DNA of 12,256 nt from DASPFV01 sp035620975 (GCA_035620975.1 DASPFV010000277.1:1-12256), one strand, 5' to 3'; shown: positions 1 through 7,903, counted from the stretch's first letter. Made by a program: numbers and translations. Notes: a model not told the origin generated them from the letters alone.

Positions 1-1
1 G

Positions 2-2158
2 CCGAACTCGGGCGGCGTGGGGGCGGGCAACCTGACGAACAACTACCTGCGCAACGAGCGGCGGACGACGGATCGGCACAACTTCGACGTCAAGGTCAAC
101 TTCAACCGGACCTCGGCGCACCAGATCTGGGGCAAGTGGAGCTATCTCGACGCGGTCGTGGACGACCGGACCTACTTCCTCGGCCCGGATCCGAACTCCG
201 AGGGCGACGGCGGCATCACCCACGTGACCCAGCTCACGTTCGGGCAGACGTGGACGCTCGGGTCGACGCTGGTCTGGGATACCACATTCGGCTTCTCCCA
301 GCAGAAGCAGGACGTGCTCGGCCCGGACTTCCAGGCCGGCAACTTCGGGCTCGACGTGCTCGGCATTCCCGGGACCAACGACCAGGGGATCGGCGACACG
401 CGCTACGCGGGCTACCCGCGGTTCGACACGGGCTTCAGCCTGCTCGGCAACTACGAGGGCTGGATGCCGATCTTCCGCGACGAGCGCACGTACTCCATCG
501 CGACGAACGTGACGAAGGTGCGGGGGCAGCACGAGTTCCGGATGGGGTATCTCGGGAACTTCCTCTACCTGGATCACTGGCAGCCCGAGCTGGACAATCC
601 CCGCGGTCGGTTCCAGTTCGCGACGAATGCGACGGCGCTCAGAGGCGGCGGTCAGACGGGCAACTTCTACAACCAGTACGCGGCGTTCCTGCTCGGGCTC
701 GTCGGCACGGCTGCCAAGAGCGTGCAGTACGAGGAGATGACGACGCGCGAGTGGCAGCACGGGCTGTATTTCCGCGACCGCTGGTCGGTCAGCCCGAAGG
801 TGACGCTCGATCTGGGGCTGCGCTGGGAGTACTACCCGATCATGCACCGGGCGGACCGGGGGCTCGAGCGCGTGGACCTGAACACGCTGGAAGTGCTGCT
901 CGGCGGGCGGGGCGGCAACCCGGAGAACGTCGGGCTGTCGGCCGCGAAGGACAACTTCGCTCCCCGGCTCGGCGTCGTCTACCGGCTCAACGACGAGACC
1001 GTCGTTCGCAGCGGCTACGGCGTGACCTACAACCCCATGCCGTGGGGGCGGCCGCTGCGCGGCTTCTACCCCGCGACGATCGCCGCCAGCTTCTTCCAGA
1101 ACGAGCCGTTCGGCTTCTACGGCACGCTCGATGAGGGCATCCCGCTCATCACCGGGCCGGACCTGAACAGCGGCCGCTTCCCGCTGCCGCCCTCGGTCGA
1201 CATGCGCACGCCGGAGCCCGGCAACGTCGACCGCGGTCATATCCAGTCCTGGAACGTCGCCGTCGAACGCCGTCTGCCGCTCGATATCGCGGTCGACGTC
1301 GCCTATGTCGGCACGCGCGGCGATGGCGGCTACGCCGACCTGGATATCAACGCTCCGACGGAAATCGGGACGGGGAATGAAGGGCGGCCGTACGCGTCGA
1401 TGGGGCGGTTCCGGGACCTCAAGAGCTGGGGCCAGCGGCTCAAGACGCGGTACCACGCGCTGCAGGTGGCGGTGAATCGGCCCTTCACGCGGGGATTGCT
1501 GCTCAAGGGGGCGTACACGCTCGGCAACGCGAAGAACATGGCGGACGACGACGGCTGGGTGGGGCTCACCTTCAACACGCCGAGTCAGATCCATCGGAAC
1601 TTCGCGCCGGCGGGGTTCGATCGCCGGCACAACTTCCAGATCGGGTTCGTCTACCAGCTCCCGTGGCAGAGCAGCGGCGGGTACAGCAACGTCGCCGGCG
1701 CGATTGTGAACGACTGGCAGGTCAACGGCACGTTCGGGGCCTTCAGCGGGACGCCGTTCACTGTGACGGCGAGCGGCACGGTGCTCGACACGCCCGGCAA
1801 CACGCAGACGGCGGATCTCGTCGGTGACGTGCGGAAGGTCGGCAACATCGGCTCGTCCGGCACCTACTACGACCCGTCCGCGTGGGCCCAGCCGGAAGGC
1901 GTGCGCTTCGGCAACACGGAGCGCAACCAGTTCCGTGGGCCGGGCGGCGTGAACCTCGACCTGTCATTGTTCCGGGCGTTCCCGCTCGGCGACACGAGGC
2001 GGCTGGAGTTCCGCCTGGAAGGATTCAACATCACCAACACGCCGAAGTTCGGCAATCCCAACGGCAGCGTGACGAGCGGCAACTTCATGCGCATTCTCGG
2101 CACGCTCAACGGCTACAGCGAACGGCAGTTCCGCCTGGGTCTGCGGTTCGCGTTCTGA
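2..2158 (+). CDS. Oar-like TonB-dependent outer-membrane receptor, C-terminal part (receptor A; 5' end outside window)
   Basis: This is the C-terminal 718 residues of an outer-membrane TonB-dependent receptor of the carboxypeptidase-regulatory/Oar-like type. The frame is open to the left edge, and a GTG at 17 is internal: the residues before it (PNSGGVGAG) align with PNTTGIGAG near residue 396 of receptor B at 8069-11452, so about 395 residues (signal peptide, regulatory domain, plug, first barrel strands) lie outside the window. The visible part is beta-barrel with many Trp/Tyr-rich strands. Blocks nearly identical to receptor B include FNRTSAHQIWGK, QKQDVLGPDF, LDVLGIPGTNDQG, PIFRDERTYS, FLYLDHWQPE, LDLGLRWEYYP and GTPFTVTASGT. 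The chain ends in ERQFRLGLRFAF, a terminal beta-strand with a C-terminal Phe, as expected for a BAM substrate. Known for the family: TonB-energised import of large ligands. The ligand is not readable here. A hairpin follows the stop codon. Confidence 0.93.
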   Translation, partial: PNSGGVGAGNLTNNYLRNERRTTDRHNFDVKVNFNRTSAHQIWGKWSYLDAVVDDRTYFLGPDPNSEGDGGITHVTQLTFGQTWTLGSTLVWDTTFGFSQQKQDVLGPDFQAGNFGLDVLGIPGTNDQGIGDTRYAGYPRFDTGFSLLGNYEGWMPIFRDERTYSIATNVTKVRGQHEFRMGYLGNFLYLDHWQPELDNPRGRFQFATNATALRGGGQTGNFYNQYAAFLLGLVGTAAKSVQYEEMTTREWQHGLYFRDRWSVSPKVTLDLGLRWEYYPIMHRADRGLERVDLNTLEVLLGGRGGNPENVGLSAAKDNFAPRLGVVYRLNDETVVRSGYGVTYNPMPWGRPLRGFYPATIAASFFQNEPFGFYGTLDEGIPLITGPDLNSGRFPLPPSVDMRTPEPGNVDRGHIQSWNVAVERRLPLDIAVDVAYVGTRGDGGYADLDINAPTEIGTGNEGRPYASMGRFRDLKSWGQRLKTRYHALQVAVNRPFTRGLLLKGAYTLGNAKNMADDDGWVGLTFNTPSQIHRNFAPAGFDRRHNFQIGFVYQLPWQSSGGYSNVAGAIVNDWQVNGTFGAFSGTPFTVTASGTVLDTPGNTQTADLVGDVRKVGNIGSSGTYYDPSAWAQPEGVRFGNTERNQFRGPGGVNLDLSLFRAFPLGDTRRLEFRLEGFNITNTPKFGNPNGSVTSGNFMRILGTLNGYSERQFRLGLRFAF

Positions 2159-2190
2159 CCGCTGACGCGGTATCCTGAGGGTGGACTCGG

Positions 2191-2219
2191 AGGCCCGGCA
2201 GGCGAACCCTGCCGGGCCT
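2191..2219 (+). terminator. Strong hairpin after receptor A, probable terminator
   Basis: A perfect 12-bp inverted repeat, AGGCCCGGCAGG (2191-2202) with CCTGCCGGGCCT (2208-2219), encloses the 5-nt loop CGAAC. It begins 33 nt after the receptor stop codon and ends 16 nt before the next start. There is no run of T after the stem (TGCGCC follows), so it is either a non-canonical GC-only terminator or an mRNA 3'-end stabiliser. A similar hairpin follows receptor B. Confidence 0.7.
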
Positions 2220-2235
2220 TGCGCCTTCAGCGACG

Positions 2236-4401
2236 ATGCACGCCAGAGCCTGCCGCCACCTCCCGGTCGTCCTCGCCATCGTGTGCGGCTCGCTGGCAGC
2301 GGCCCAGCAGCTCCCGCCGACGCCCGTATTTCGATCGGGCGTGGATGCCATCGAAATCGAAATGCGGGTGGTGGACCGAGACGGTCGGCCCGTAACCGAC
2401 CTGGAGGAGTCGGAAATCCAGGTGCTGGAAGACGGCCGTCCGCAGACGATCATCGCGTTCTCCCGGGTGAGCGTGCCCAGCGCCGCCGACCGGACAGGCG
2501 TTTCTCCCTCGACGCGGCTGCCCGCGCCCGACGTCGCGTCGAACCGCATCGTGGGGTCGGGCCGCATCTACCTCCTCGTCCTCGATGATCTTCACGTAGA
2601 CAGTAGAAACACGGACCGTCTGAAAGCGGCGGCGCGCCGGTTCGTCGAGGGATTCGTCGCGCCCGGTGACCTGGTCTCGGTGGTCTACACCGGCGTGCGT
2701 CCTGACGCTGCTCAGGACTTCACGTCCGACCGGCGTCTTCTGCTGGCGGCCATCGACAAGTTCATCGGGCGGAAGCTGCCGCCGGCGACCGTGGAGCGGA
2801 TGGAGCAGTACAACACGCTGTTCCGGGCCCGCGGTCGACCGCGGTTCGAGGATCTCAGGGACAGGCAGGACGCCGAGCGCGCGTCGAACGCCCGCGCCGC
2901 GATGGCATCGATCGAAGCGGCATCCGGCGTGCTCGCCCGCGTGACTGGCCGACGGAAAGCGGCCATCCTCTTCAGCGAAGGACTCGATTACGATCTTTCG
3001 GGGCTGCGCAGCCGGGGGCGCCTGCCCGGCGCCGCGGACGGCCCGACCGTGCTGCCCACCACGGCGCCGACTGGCGGATCCGAGGCCGATGCCGTCGGCA
3101 GGCCGGACGTGCACAGCTACACGCACGACGTGCTGCTGAGCCTGCAGGCCGCCATGGGCGCGGCGTCCCGCGCGAACGTCACGATGTACTCCGTCGACGT
3201 GCAGGGAAGCACGTCGGACATGCTGGCCGATCTCGGCGCACCGGTCGACGACCCGAGCCTCGGATTGACGACGCAGCACGTGAACGCCGAGATGCGGGAT
3301 GCGCAGGAGACGCTCACCGTCATCGCGGCGAACACCGGCGGCTTTGCGGCCCTCAGTCCTTCCGGCTACGACACCGCCTTCGGGCGCATCGTCCGCGAGA
3401 GCAGCGAGTACTACCTCCTCGCCTATTCGCCCTGGAATCCGGCCCCCGACGGGAAGTTCCGCGACATATCCGTCAGGGTGACGCGGCCCGGCGTCCGCGT
3501 CTCGGCGCGCCGCGGCTATTACGCGCCCAGGCAGCCGGTGAAGCGCGGATTCCGTTTCGTGGCTCCCGGCGTGTCCGACGAAACGAGCAGTCTGGTGATG
3601 GCCCCTCTCCCCGCGTCCGGCCTGTCGCTCGATCTGCACGCGCTGGCGCTCAAGGGGGAAGCCGGAAAGGCCGAGGTCGTCGTCACCGCGATGGTCGACG
3701 GCCGTCAGCTCGCCGGTCACTCGGGCGACACCGAGGTAACGAACACCCTGGAGCTGGCGCTGATGGCCATCGACAGCGCCGGCCGAGTTCAGGGCGCCAC
3801 GGGCCGCGTGATCGACGTGCGCCTCGATCCGGTCGCCAGCCGGATCGTCCGGGACACCGGATACCGGGTCGTGTCGCGACTGCAGGTGCCCGCGGGACGC
3901 TACCAGATTCGACAGGCGGTCCGAGAGCGCAACGGCAGCCGGGCAGGCTCGGTGTTCGCCGATCTGGACGTGCCGGATTTCACGAATCGTTTGTCGATCA
4001 GCAACGTTGCGCTCACGTCCACTGCCGTGAACGTCGTGCCGACGTCGGTCGACGCGGACACCTATCAGCGGCTGGCCGTGCTGCCTTCCGTTCGGCGCAC
4101 GTTCGCGCCGGGTGACCAGCTCATCGCCGCGGCCGATATCTACGATGGACGGCGCGCCCGTGATCTCGAGGTGACGACCACGCTCGTCGATTCGCGGTTC
4201 CAGGAATACTACCGCCACGTGACGAGGGTGGCCGCGCGGGATCTGAAGTCGGCGAACGGTGAGTACCGTCATGCCGTGCAGATCTCCCTGCCGCGCGCGG
4301 ACGGCGATCTGATGCTGATCATCGCCGCGGCGCCCGCGGCCTCCCCCCAGGATCAGGTGTCGCGGAGCGTCTCTCTTGCCGTGACCGGACCGGCAGAGTA
4401 A
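2236..4401 (+). CDS. Secreted VWA-domain protein (VWFA-related acidobacterial type)
   Basis: A 721-aa exported protein. Residues 1 to about 24 form a signal peptide (hydrophobic VVLAIVCGSLAAA). Residues 34-77 match the short beta domain that opens this family, with VDRDGRPVTDLEESEIQVLE then DGRPQTIIAF. A VWA-like fold follows: first strand IYLLVLDDL (111-119), helix ending near FVEGFVAPGDLVSVVYTG, later strands AAILFSEGLDY (242-252) and NVTMYSVDVQG (314-324). The metal site is degenerate: the usual DxSxS is replaced by DDLHVD (117-122). Residues 389-430 (SSEYYLLAYSPWN, then DGKFRDISVRVTRPG and RRGYYAP) are the hallmark block of the acidobacterial VWA family. The C-terminal 290 residues look all-beta and I do not recognise a domain. 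The ATG at 2236 was chosen because it immediately precedes the signal peptide; no convincing Shine-Dalgarno is visible. The TPR gene follows after 71 nt in the same direction. A role in protein or surface interaction is inferred. Confidence 0.85.
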   Translation: MHARACRHLPVVLAIVCGSLAAAQQLPPTPVFRSGVDAIEIEMRVVDRDGRPVTDLEESEIQVLEDGRPQTIIAFSRVSVPSAADRTGVSPSTRLPAPDVASNRIVGSGRIYLLVLDDLHVDSRNTDRLKAAARRFVEGFVAPGDLVSVVYTGVRPDAAQDFTSDRRLLLAAIDKFIGRKLPPATVERMEQYNTLFRARGRPRFEDLRDRQDAERASNARAAMASIEAASGVLARVTGRRKAAILFSEGLDYDLSGLRSRGRLPGAADGPTVLPTTAPTGGSEADAVGRPDVHSYTHDVLLSLQAAMGAASRANVTMYSVDVQGSTSDMLADLGAPVDDPSLGLTTQHVNAEMRDAQETLTVIAANTGGFAALSPSGYDTAFGRIVRESSEYYLLAYSPWNPAPDGKFRDISVRVTRPGVRVSARRGYYAPRQPVKRGFRFVAPGVSDETSSLVMAPLPASGLSLDLHALALKGEAGKAEVVVTAMVDGRQLAGHSGDTEVTNTLELALMAIDSAGRVQGATGRVIDVRLDPVASRIVRDTGYRVVSRLQVPAGRYQIRQAVRERNGSRAGSVFADLDVPDFTNRLSISNVALTSTAVNVVPTSVDADTYQRLAVLPSVRRTFAPGDQLIAAADIYDGRRARDLEVTTTLVDSRFQEYYRHVTRVAARDLKSANGEYRHAVQISLPRADGDLMLIIAAAPAASPQDQVSRSVSLAVTGPAE

Positions 4402-4449
4402 GCGCAGCCGTTCGACAGCCCTCGATGGGGTGCCGGCCCGGGTGGGTCG

Positions 4450-4458
4450 TGCTACCCT
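4450..4458 (+). promoter_or_regulatory. Possible extended -10 (TGCTACCCT) just ahead of the TPR gene
   Basis: TGCTACCCT has the TGnTAnnnT form of an extended -10 and lies 14 nt before the preferred ATG at 4473, which would give a leader of only a few nucleotides. There is no matching -35 at 17-19 nt. This is weak evidence; read-through from the VWA gene is an adequate alternative. Confidence 0.2.
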
Positions 4459-4472
4459 CGACATCCGTTCAC

Positions 4473-5942
4473 ATGGGACTGACTCTTCCTCCCATCGGGT
4501 GCTTGCTTCTCGCGCTGACGCTGATCGCTCAGGGACAGGCGGTGCCCGGCCAGCCAGGCGATCCGGCAGCAAAGGCTGAACGTGCCCGTCAGGCCATGGC
4601 CGCCGGCCGATACGACGAGGCCGCGGCTCTGTACGCGGAGCTCTCGCGAGCGCTTCCTGGAGACGCAGGGCTCCTGATGAACCTGGGGATATCGCTCACG
4701 ATGGCCGGTCGCCCGGGTGACGGCATAGGGCCGCTGCGGCGGGCGGCCGAGCTGCAGCCGTCCCTGCACGCCGCCTGGCTGTTTCTCGGCAGCGCCTATC
4801 TGGACACCGGTGCAACGCAGCCTGCTGTCGAGGCTCTCACCAGAGCGCTCGCAACGGATCCCCGCAGTCTGAAAGCGCGGCGGATGCTCGCCGACGCATA
4901 CATGCAGCTCGAGCAGTACGACGCGGCAGCCCGCGAGCTCGAGCAGCTGGCTGCCGCCGAGCCGAGTGACGCTGCCGTCTGGTACGCGCTCGGGCAGAGT
5001 CACGAAGCCGGCGCCCGCATGGCATTCGAGGCGCTCCGCCATGACGGCAAGGGCAAGGCTTACACGCAGCTGCTCGCGGCGGACGTTCTGGTCTCGGAAG
5101 AGGACTTCGCCGGCGCGATCGATCTCTATCGGGACGCGCTCGAGAGCCTGCCGCCGATGCGTGCGGTGTTCGAGGAGCTCGCCGATCTTTACGAGCACGT
5201 TGGCGAGGCGGGACAGGCCGCTGCCGTGCGCAAGACGCTCGACTCCGTGTCTAAAGAGGACTGCGCTCGCAACGTGCCCGAGTGCGAGTTCATGGCCGGG
5301 CGATATCGGGAGGCACTCGTCGCGCTCGAGGCTCGCACGGATCCGGAGGCGCAGTACTGGCGCGCCCGCGCGCACAACGAGCTGGCGGCAGCCGCGTTTG
5401 CGACCCTGGAGCAGCTGCCTCCGTCGGCCGAGAGCCACGCGTTCCGCGCGGAACAGTACCGCAGCCAGGGCCGGCACGTCGACTCGGTCACCGAGCTGCG
5501 CGCCGCAGCGAAGCTGGCCCCCGCCGATCGGCGGATTCAGCGTGAGCTGGCCACGTCGCTCTATCTGAGTCGCGACTACCAGGCCGCGGAACTGCTGCTC
5601 GCGGATCTGGTGGAGCAGGCGCCGGGTTCCGCCGAGTTGCAGTTCCTCTACGGCGACACGCTGCTGCAGGGCCAGAAGCTGGAAGAGGCGATTCCTCACC
5701 TCGAATCGGCCGTCCGCGGCGCTGCGGACTTCACCGACGCCCGCATCTCGCTGGCTCGCGCGTACCTGCAGGTCGGGCGACACGCCGATGCCATCCCGCA
5801 CCTGAAGGCGGTGCTCGCGTCCGACGAGGACGGCAGCCTGCATTACCAGCTCGCGCGCGCCTATCAGGCCACCGGCCAGCCGGAGCTCGCGAAGCAGATG
5901 CTCGCGAAGTACGCCGAGATCGAGAAGACCCGCCGGAAATAG
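4473..5942 (+). CDS. Exported tetratricopeptide-repeat (TPR) protein
   Basis: A 489-aa protein made almost entirely of TPR helices. I prefer the ATG at 4473 over the in-frame ATG at 4425 because it places a signal peptide (MGLTLPPIGCLLLALTLIAQ) at the N-terminus; the longer version adds 16 residues ahead of it. Neither start has a good Shine-Dalgarno. TPR-like units run from about residue 34 to 170 (for example AGRYDEAAALYAELSRALPGD, AWLFLGSAYLDTG, ARRMLADAYMQLEQYDAAAREL) and from about 320 to 485 (LATSLYLSRDYQAAELLLADL, ISLARAYLQVGRHADAIPHL, YQLARAYQATGQPELAKQML). The middle segment (about 175-315) is less regular and holds a Cys pair eight residues apart (CARNVPEC, 264-271) that could form a periplasmic disulfide. 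Such proteins scaffold other proteins and no catalytic site is seen. It is probably co-transcribed with the VWA gene, and it ends 1 bp from the convergent propeller gene. Confidence 0.85.
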   Translation: MGLTLPPIGCLLLALTLIAQGQAVPGQPGDPAAKAERARQAMAAGRYDEAAALYAELSRALPGDAGLLMNLGISLTMAGRPGDGIGPLRRAAELQPSLHAAWLFLGSAYLDTGATQPAVEALTRALATDPRSLKARRMLADAYMQLEQYDAAARELEQLAAAEPSDAAVWYALGQSHEAGARMAFEALRHDGKGKAYTQLLAADVLVSEEDFAGAIDLYRDALESLPPMRAVFEELADLYEHVGEAGQAAAVRKTLDSVSKEDCARNVPECEFMAGRYREALVALEARTDPEAQYWRARAHNELAAAAFATLEQLPPSAESHAFRAEQYRSQGRHVDSVTELRAAAKLAPADRRIQRELATSLYLSRDYQAAELLLADLVEQAPGSAELQFLYGDTLLQGQKLEEAIPHLESAVRGAADFTDARISLARAYLQVGRHADAIPHLKAVLASDEDGSLHYQLARAYQATGQPELAKQMLAKYAEIEKTRRK

Positions 5943-5943
5943 A

Positions 5944-7656
5944 TCACGGCAACCGCTCGGTCACCTCGACGAGGCGGTTCGTGGCGACCTGTTCGAGGAC
6001 CTGACGGGTTCCACTGGGCCAGACGATCTCGAGGCGATCGATCTCTTCGAGCGGTCCGACGCCGAAATGAACGGGAGCGTGGACGGACGAGGCGTATCCT
6101 GCGGTGGTCGCCTGGATCTGCATCTGCCGCCCCACGTGGATGCGCGCTCCAATGGCGTCGCGATTGCCTCGCGTACCCGTGAGCCGAAGCCGGATCCAGC
6201 GGTTGGCGCCGCCCGTGGTGTTCTCCCAGATCTCCACGCGATCACTGAGCGAGGTCGTGACGACCTCCAGCCGACCGTCGTTGTTCAGATCCACGGCGAC
6301 GGCGCCGCGGTGGGCGCGGGGGACCTGGAATTCCGGTCCGAGATCGCGGGAGATGTCGCGGAACGTCCCGCCGCCCGTGTTGCGGAACAGGCTGTTCGGC
6401 TCGCGATACTGGTGGGCCTCGAAGGCGTCGACGCGATCGTTGACGTGTGAATTCGCGGTGAAGAGGTCCTTCCAGCCGTCGTTGTCGAGGTCGGCCAGCA
6501 GGTTGCCCCATCCGCTGCGCGTGAGCGTCGCTCGAGCGAGACCGCTGGCGGCGGTGCGATCGCTGAAGCTCCCGCCGCCGTCGTTCCGGAAGAGGGGAAA
6601 CGTCTCCCCGGCGAGCGCCGTGACGTGGAGGTCGGGCCTGCCGTCGTTGTCGTAGTCGCGGAACTCGACGCCCATGCTGGAGACCGGCTTGCCGTGAATC
6701 GGCACGCCCACGCCGGCCAGCAAGGCCGTTTCCTCGAAGCGCCCGTTGCCCAGATTTCGGAACAGGAAGTTGGGCTCCGTGTCGTTGGTCACGAACACAT
6801 CGATCCAGCCGTCGTCGTCGTAGTCGGCCACCGCCACGCTCATGCCCTTGCCGACATGCCGTCCGATACCGGAGGCGGCCGAGACGTCCTCGAACCGGCC
6901 ATTCCCGGTGTTCCGGTACAGGGAGTTGGCGAGCCCCCCGTAGTGGCGAGGATGACAGTACACGCGGATGTCGCGCTCGCGATCGCCGCAGAACCGATCG
7001 TCCCGGGTCGACCACTTCAGATAAGTGACGACAAACAGATCGAGGAGGCCGTCGCGGTCGAAATCGAGCCAGGCTGCCGCGACGGACCAGGTATGGTTCG
7101 CGAGGCCGGCTCTCGCCGTGACATCCTCGAACGCGCCCCGGCCATTGTTGCGGTACAGCAGGTTCCGTCCGACGCCCGCGACGAAGAGGTCGACGTGGCC
7201 GTCGTTGTCGAAGTCTCCCGCGGCCGCTCCCATCGAATAGCCCTCGCCCCGGAGCCGGGCCTGCTCCGTCACGTCGGTGAACTTCAGTCCTCCCTCGTTC
7301 CGGTACAGCCGGTTCCAGTCGCGCCTTCCCTCCTTTTCGAGGCTGTGCGAAGGCGCGCCGTTCGCGAAGAACAGGTCCACGAGGCCGTCATTGTCGTAGT
7401 CGAAGGCCGCCAGACCTCCGGGCATGGTCTCGATCAGGCGCTTGTCCGGCGTCGGGTGGTTCTCGAGGCGGAAAGCGATGCCGCTGGCCATCGCGCCATC
7501 GCGCAGGCGGATGGCTCCTTCCTCCGCCGTCGCGGCCGGCCGGATAGTGGCGACGGCGCCGACGAGGGCGACGACCGTGCAGAAGCCAGCCTGGCCGAGG
7601 CCGTTCAGGCTGGAGTGCTCGCCGGGGCCCGTTTCGAGACGGAGAGGAGCAGGCAT
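5944..7656 (-). CDS. CRTAC1-like FG-GAP/VCBS propeller protein with ASPIC/UnbV C-terminal domain
   Basis: A 570-aa exported protein. I chose the ATG at 7656 because AGGA lies 7 nt upstream; a GTG at 7674 (576 aa) has no such site. A 24-residue N-region precedes a hydrophobic stretch (FCTVVALVGAVATI, 25-38) with likely cleavage after the AATA ending at residue 44. Seven calcium-binding loops of the DxDxDGxxD type follow: DYDNDGLVD (86), DFDNDGHVD (148), DFDRDGLLD (198), DYDDDGWID (278), DYDNDGRPD (334), DLDNDGWKD (389) and DLNNDGRLE (456). LYRN/LFRN strands are interleaved, consistent with a seven-bladed integrin-like beta-propeller. A Cys pair (C223 and C234, then HPRHYGG) sits in the long insert between blades three and four, as is common in this family. 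The ASPIC/UnbV domain covers about 490-565 (RDAIGARIHV, VHFGVG, LEIVWPSGTRQ). Known roles are calcium-dependent binding or adhesion; the partner is unknown. It converges on the TPR gene and diverges from receptor B. Confidence 0.92.
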   Translation of the reverse strand: MPAPLRLETGPGEHSSLNGLGQAGFCTVVALVGAVATIRPAATAEEGAIRLRDGAMASGIAFRLENHPTPDKRLIETMPGGLAAFDYDNDGLVDLFFANGAPSHSLEKEGRRDWNRLYRNEGGLKFTDVTEQARLRGEGYSMGAAAGDFDNDGHVDLFVAGVGRNLLYRNNGRGAFEDVTARAGLANHTWSVAAAWLDFDRDGLLDLFVVTYLKWSTRDDRFCGDRERDIRVYCHPRHYGGLANSLYRNTGNGRFEDVSAASGIGRHVGKGMSVAVADYDDDGWIDVFVTNDTEPNFLFRNLGNGRFEETALLAGVGVPIHGKPVSSMGVEFRDYDNDGRPDLHVTALAGETFPLFRNDGGGSFSDRTAASGLARATLTRSGWGNLLADLDNDGWKDLFTANSHVNDRVDAFEAHQYREPNSLFRNTGGGTFRDISRDLGPEFQVPRAHRGAVAVDLNNDGRLEVVTTSLSDRVEIWENTTGGANRWIRLRLTGTRGNRDAIGARIHVGRQMQIQATTAGYASSVHAPVHFGVGPLEEIDRLEIVWPSGTRQVLEQVATNRLVEVTERLP

Positions 7657-7770
7657 GAGCCGATCCTGACCCACTTCGAAGTGGCTGAAAAGCGCACGGT
7701 TCAGTGCCTCTCCGCCGATGCTGACCAGGGGGCCGGGAGCGCCCCGGAGTCAGCGCTATCCTGGGGACCG

Positions 7771-7796
7771 GGTACTACTGATACAGGGTTGGTACT
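7771..7796. repeat. Direct repeat GGTACT, 20-bp period
   Basis: GGTACT occurs at 7771-7776 and again at 7791-7796, exactly 20 bp apart, or about two helical turns, so both copies face the same side of the DNA. The first copy sits in CGGGTACTA, a 9-mer that reappears upstream of receptor C (11643-11651). TAGTAC, the reverse complement of GTACTA, occurs at 7882-7887 just upstream of the receptor B promoter. This is consistent with regulator half-sites; no regulator is encoded in the window. Confidence 0.4.
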
Positions 7797-7804
7797 GCAA
7801 CTAT

Positions 7805-7829
7805 ACATATACACTGATAGAGTATATGT
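7805..7829. promoter_or_regulatory. 25-bp imperfect palindrome in AT-rich island, putative operator
   Basis: ACATATAC (7805-7812) and GTATATGT (7822-7829) form perfect 8-bp arms. Extending inward, C7814-G7820 and T7815-A7819 also pair, so 10 of 11 positions are symmetric around GAT. The right half contains TGATAGAGT (7815-7823), which matches the extended -10 used at both receptor promoters. It lies about 75 bp upstream of the receptor B -35 and about 150 bp upstream of the propeller start, so it could serve either gene. The symmetry fits a dimeric helix-turn-helix repressor (PadR, TetR or GntR type are all possible); the family assignment is a guess. Confidence 0.5.
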
Positions 7830-7903
7830 CCGGTCCAGTCTCACCCTGATCTGCTTATTCTGCAGTTAGTTAGATGTCCAATAGTACGAAAGTGTTAAGT
7901 TTG

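Noticed and set aside
2147..2176. TTCGCG-N18-TATCCT as a promoter for the VWA gene
   Set aside because: It lacks the TG extension and lies upstream of the strong hairpin at 2191-2219, which would interrupt the transcript.
2227..4572. 781-codon open frame on the minus strand opposite the VWA and the start of the TPR gene
   Set aside because: Translation is rich in Arg, Gly, His and Val without domains, signal peptide or hydrophobic pattern. It is the typical mirror frame of a GC-rich gene, while the plus frame has clear family motifs.
4452..5843. 463-codon minus-strand frame opposite the TPR gene
   Set aside because: Low-complexity Arg/Leu/Gln composition and no motif; the TPR pattern on the plus strand explains the region.
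7815..7823. Half-site TGATAGAG resembling the tet operator
   Set aside because: Only half of the classical operator matches; the other arm (ACATATAC) does not, and no TetR or efflux gene is present. Kept only as part of the palindrome.
6625..7869. 414-codon plus-strand frame opposite the propeller gene
   Set aside because: Repetitive VVVVVAE-type text is the antisense of the GAC/GAT-rich calcium loops; it is not a protein-like sequence.
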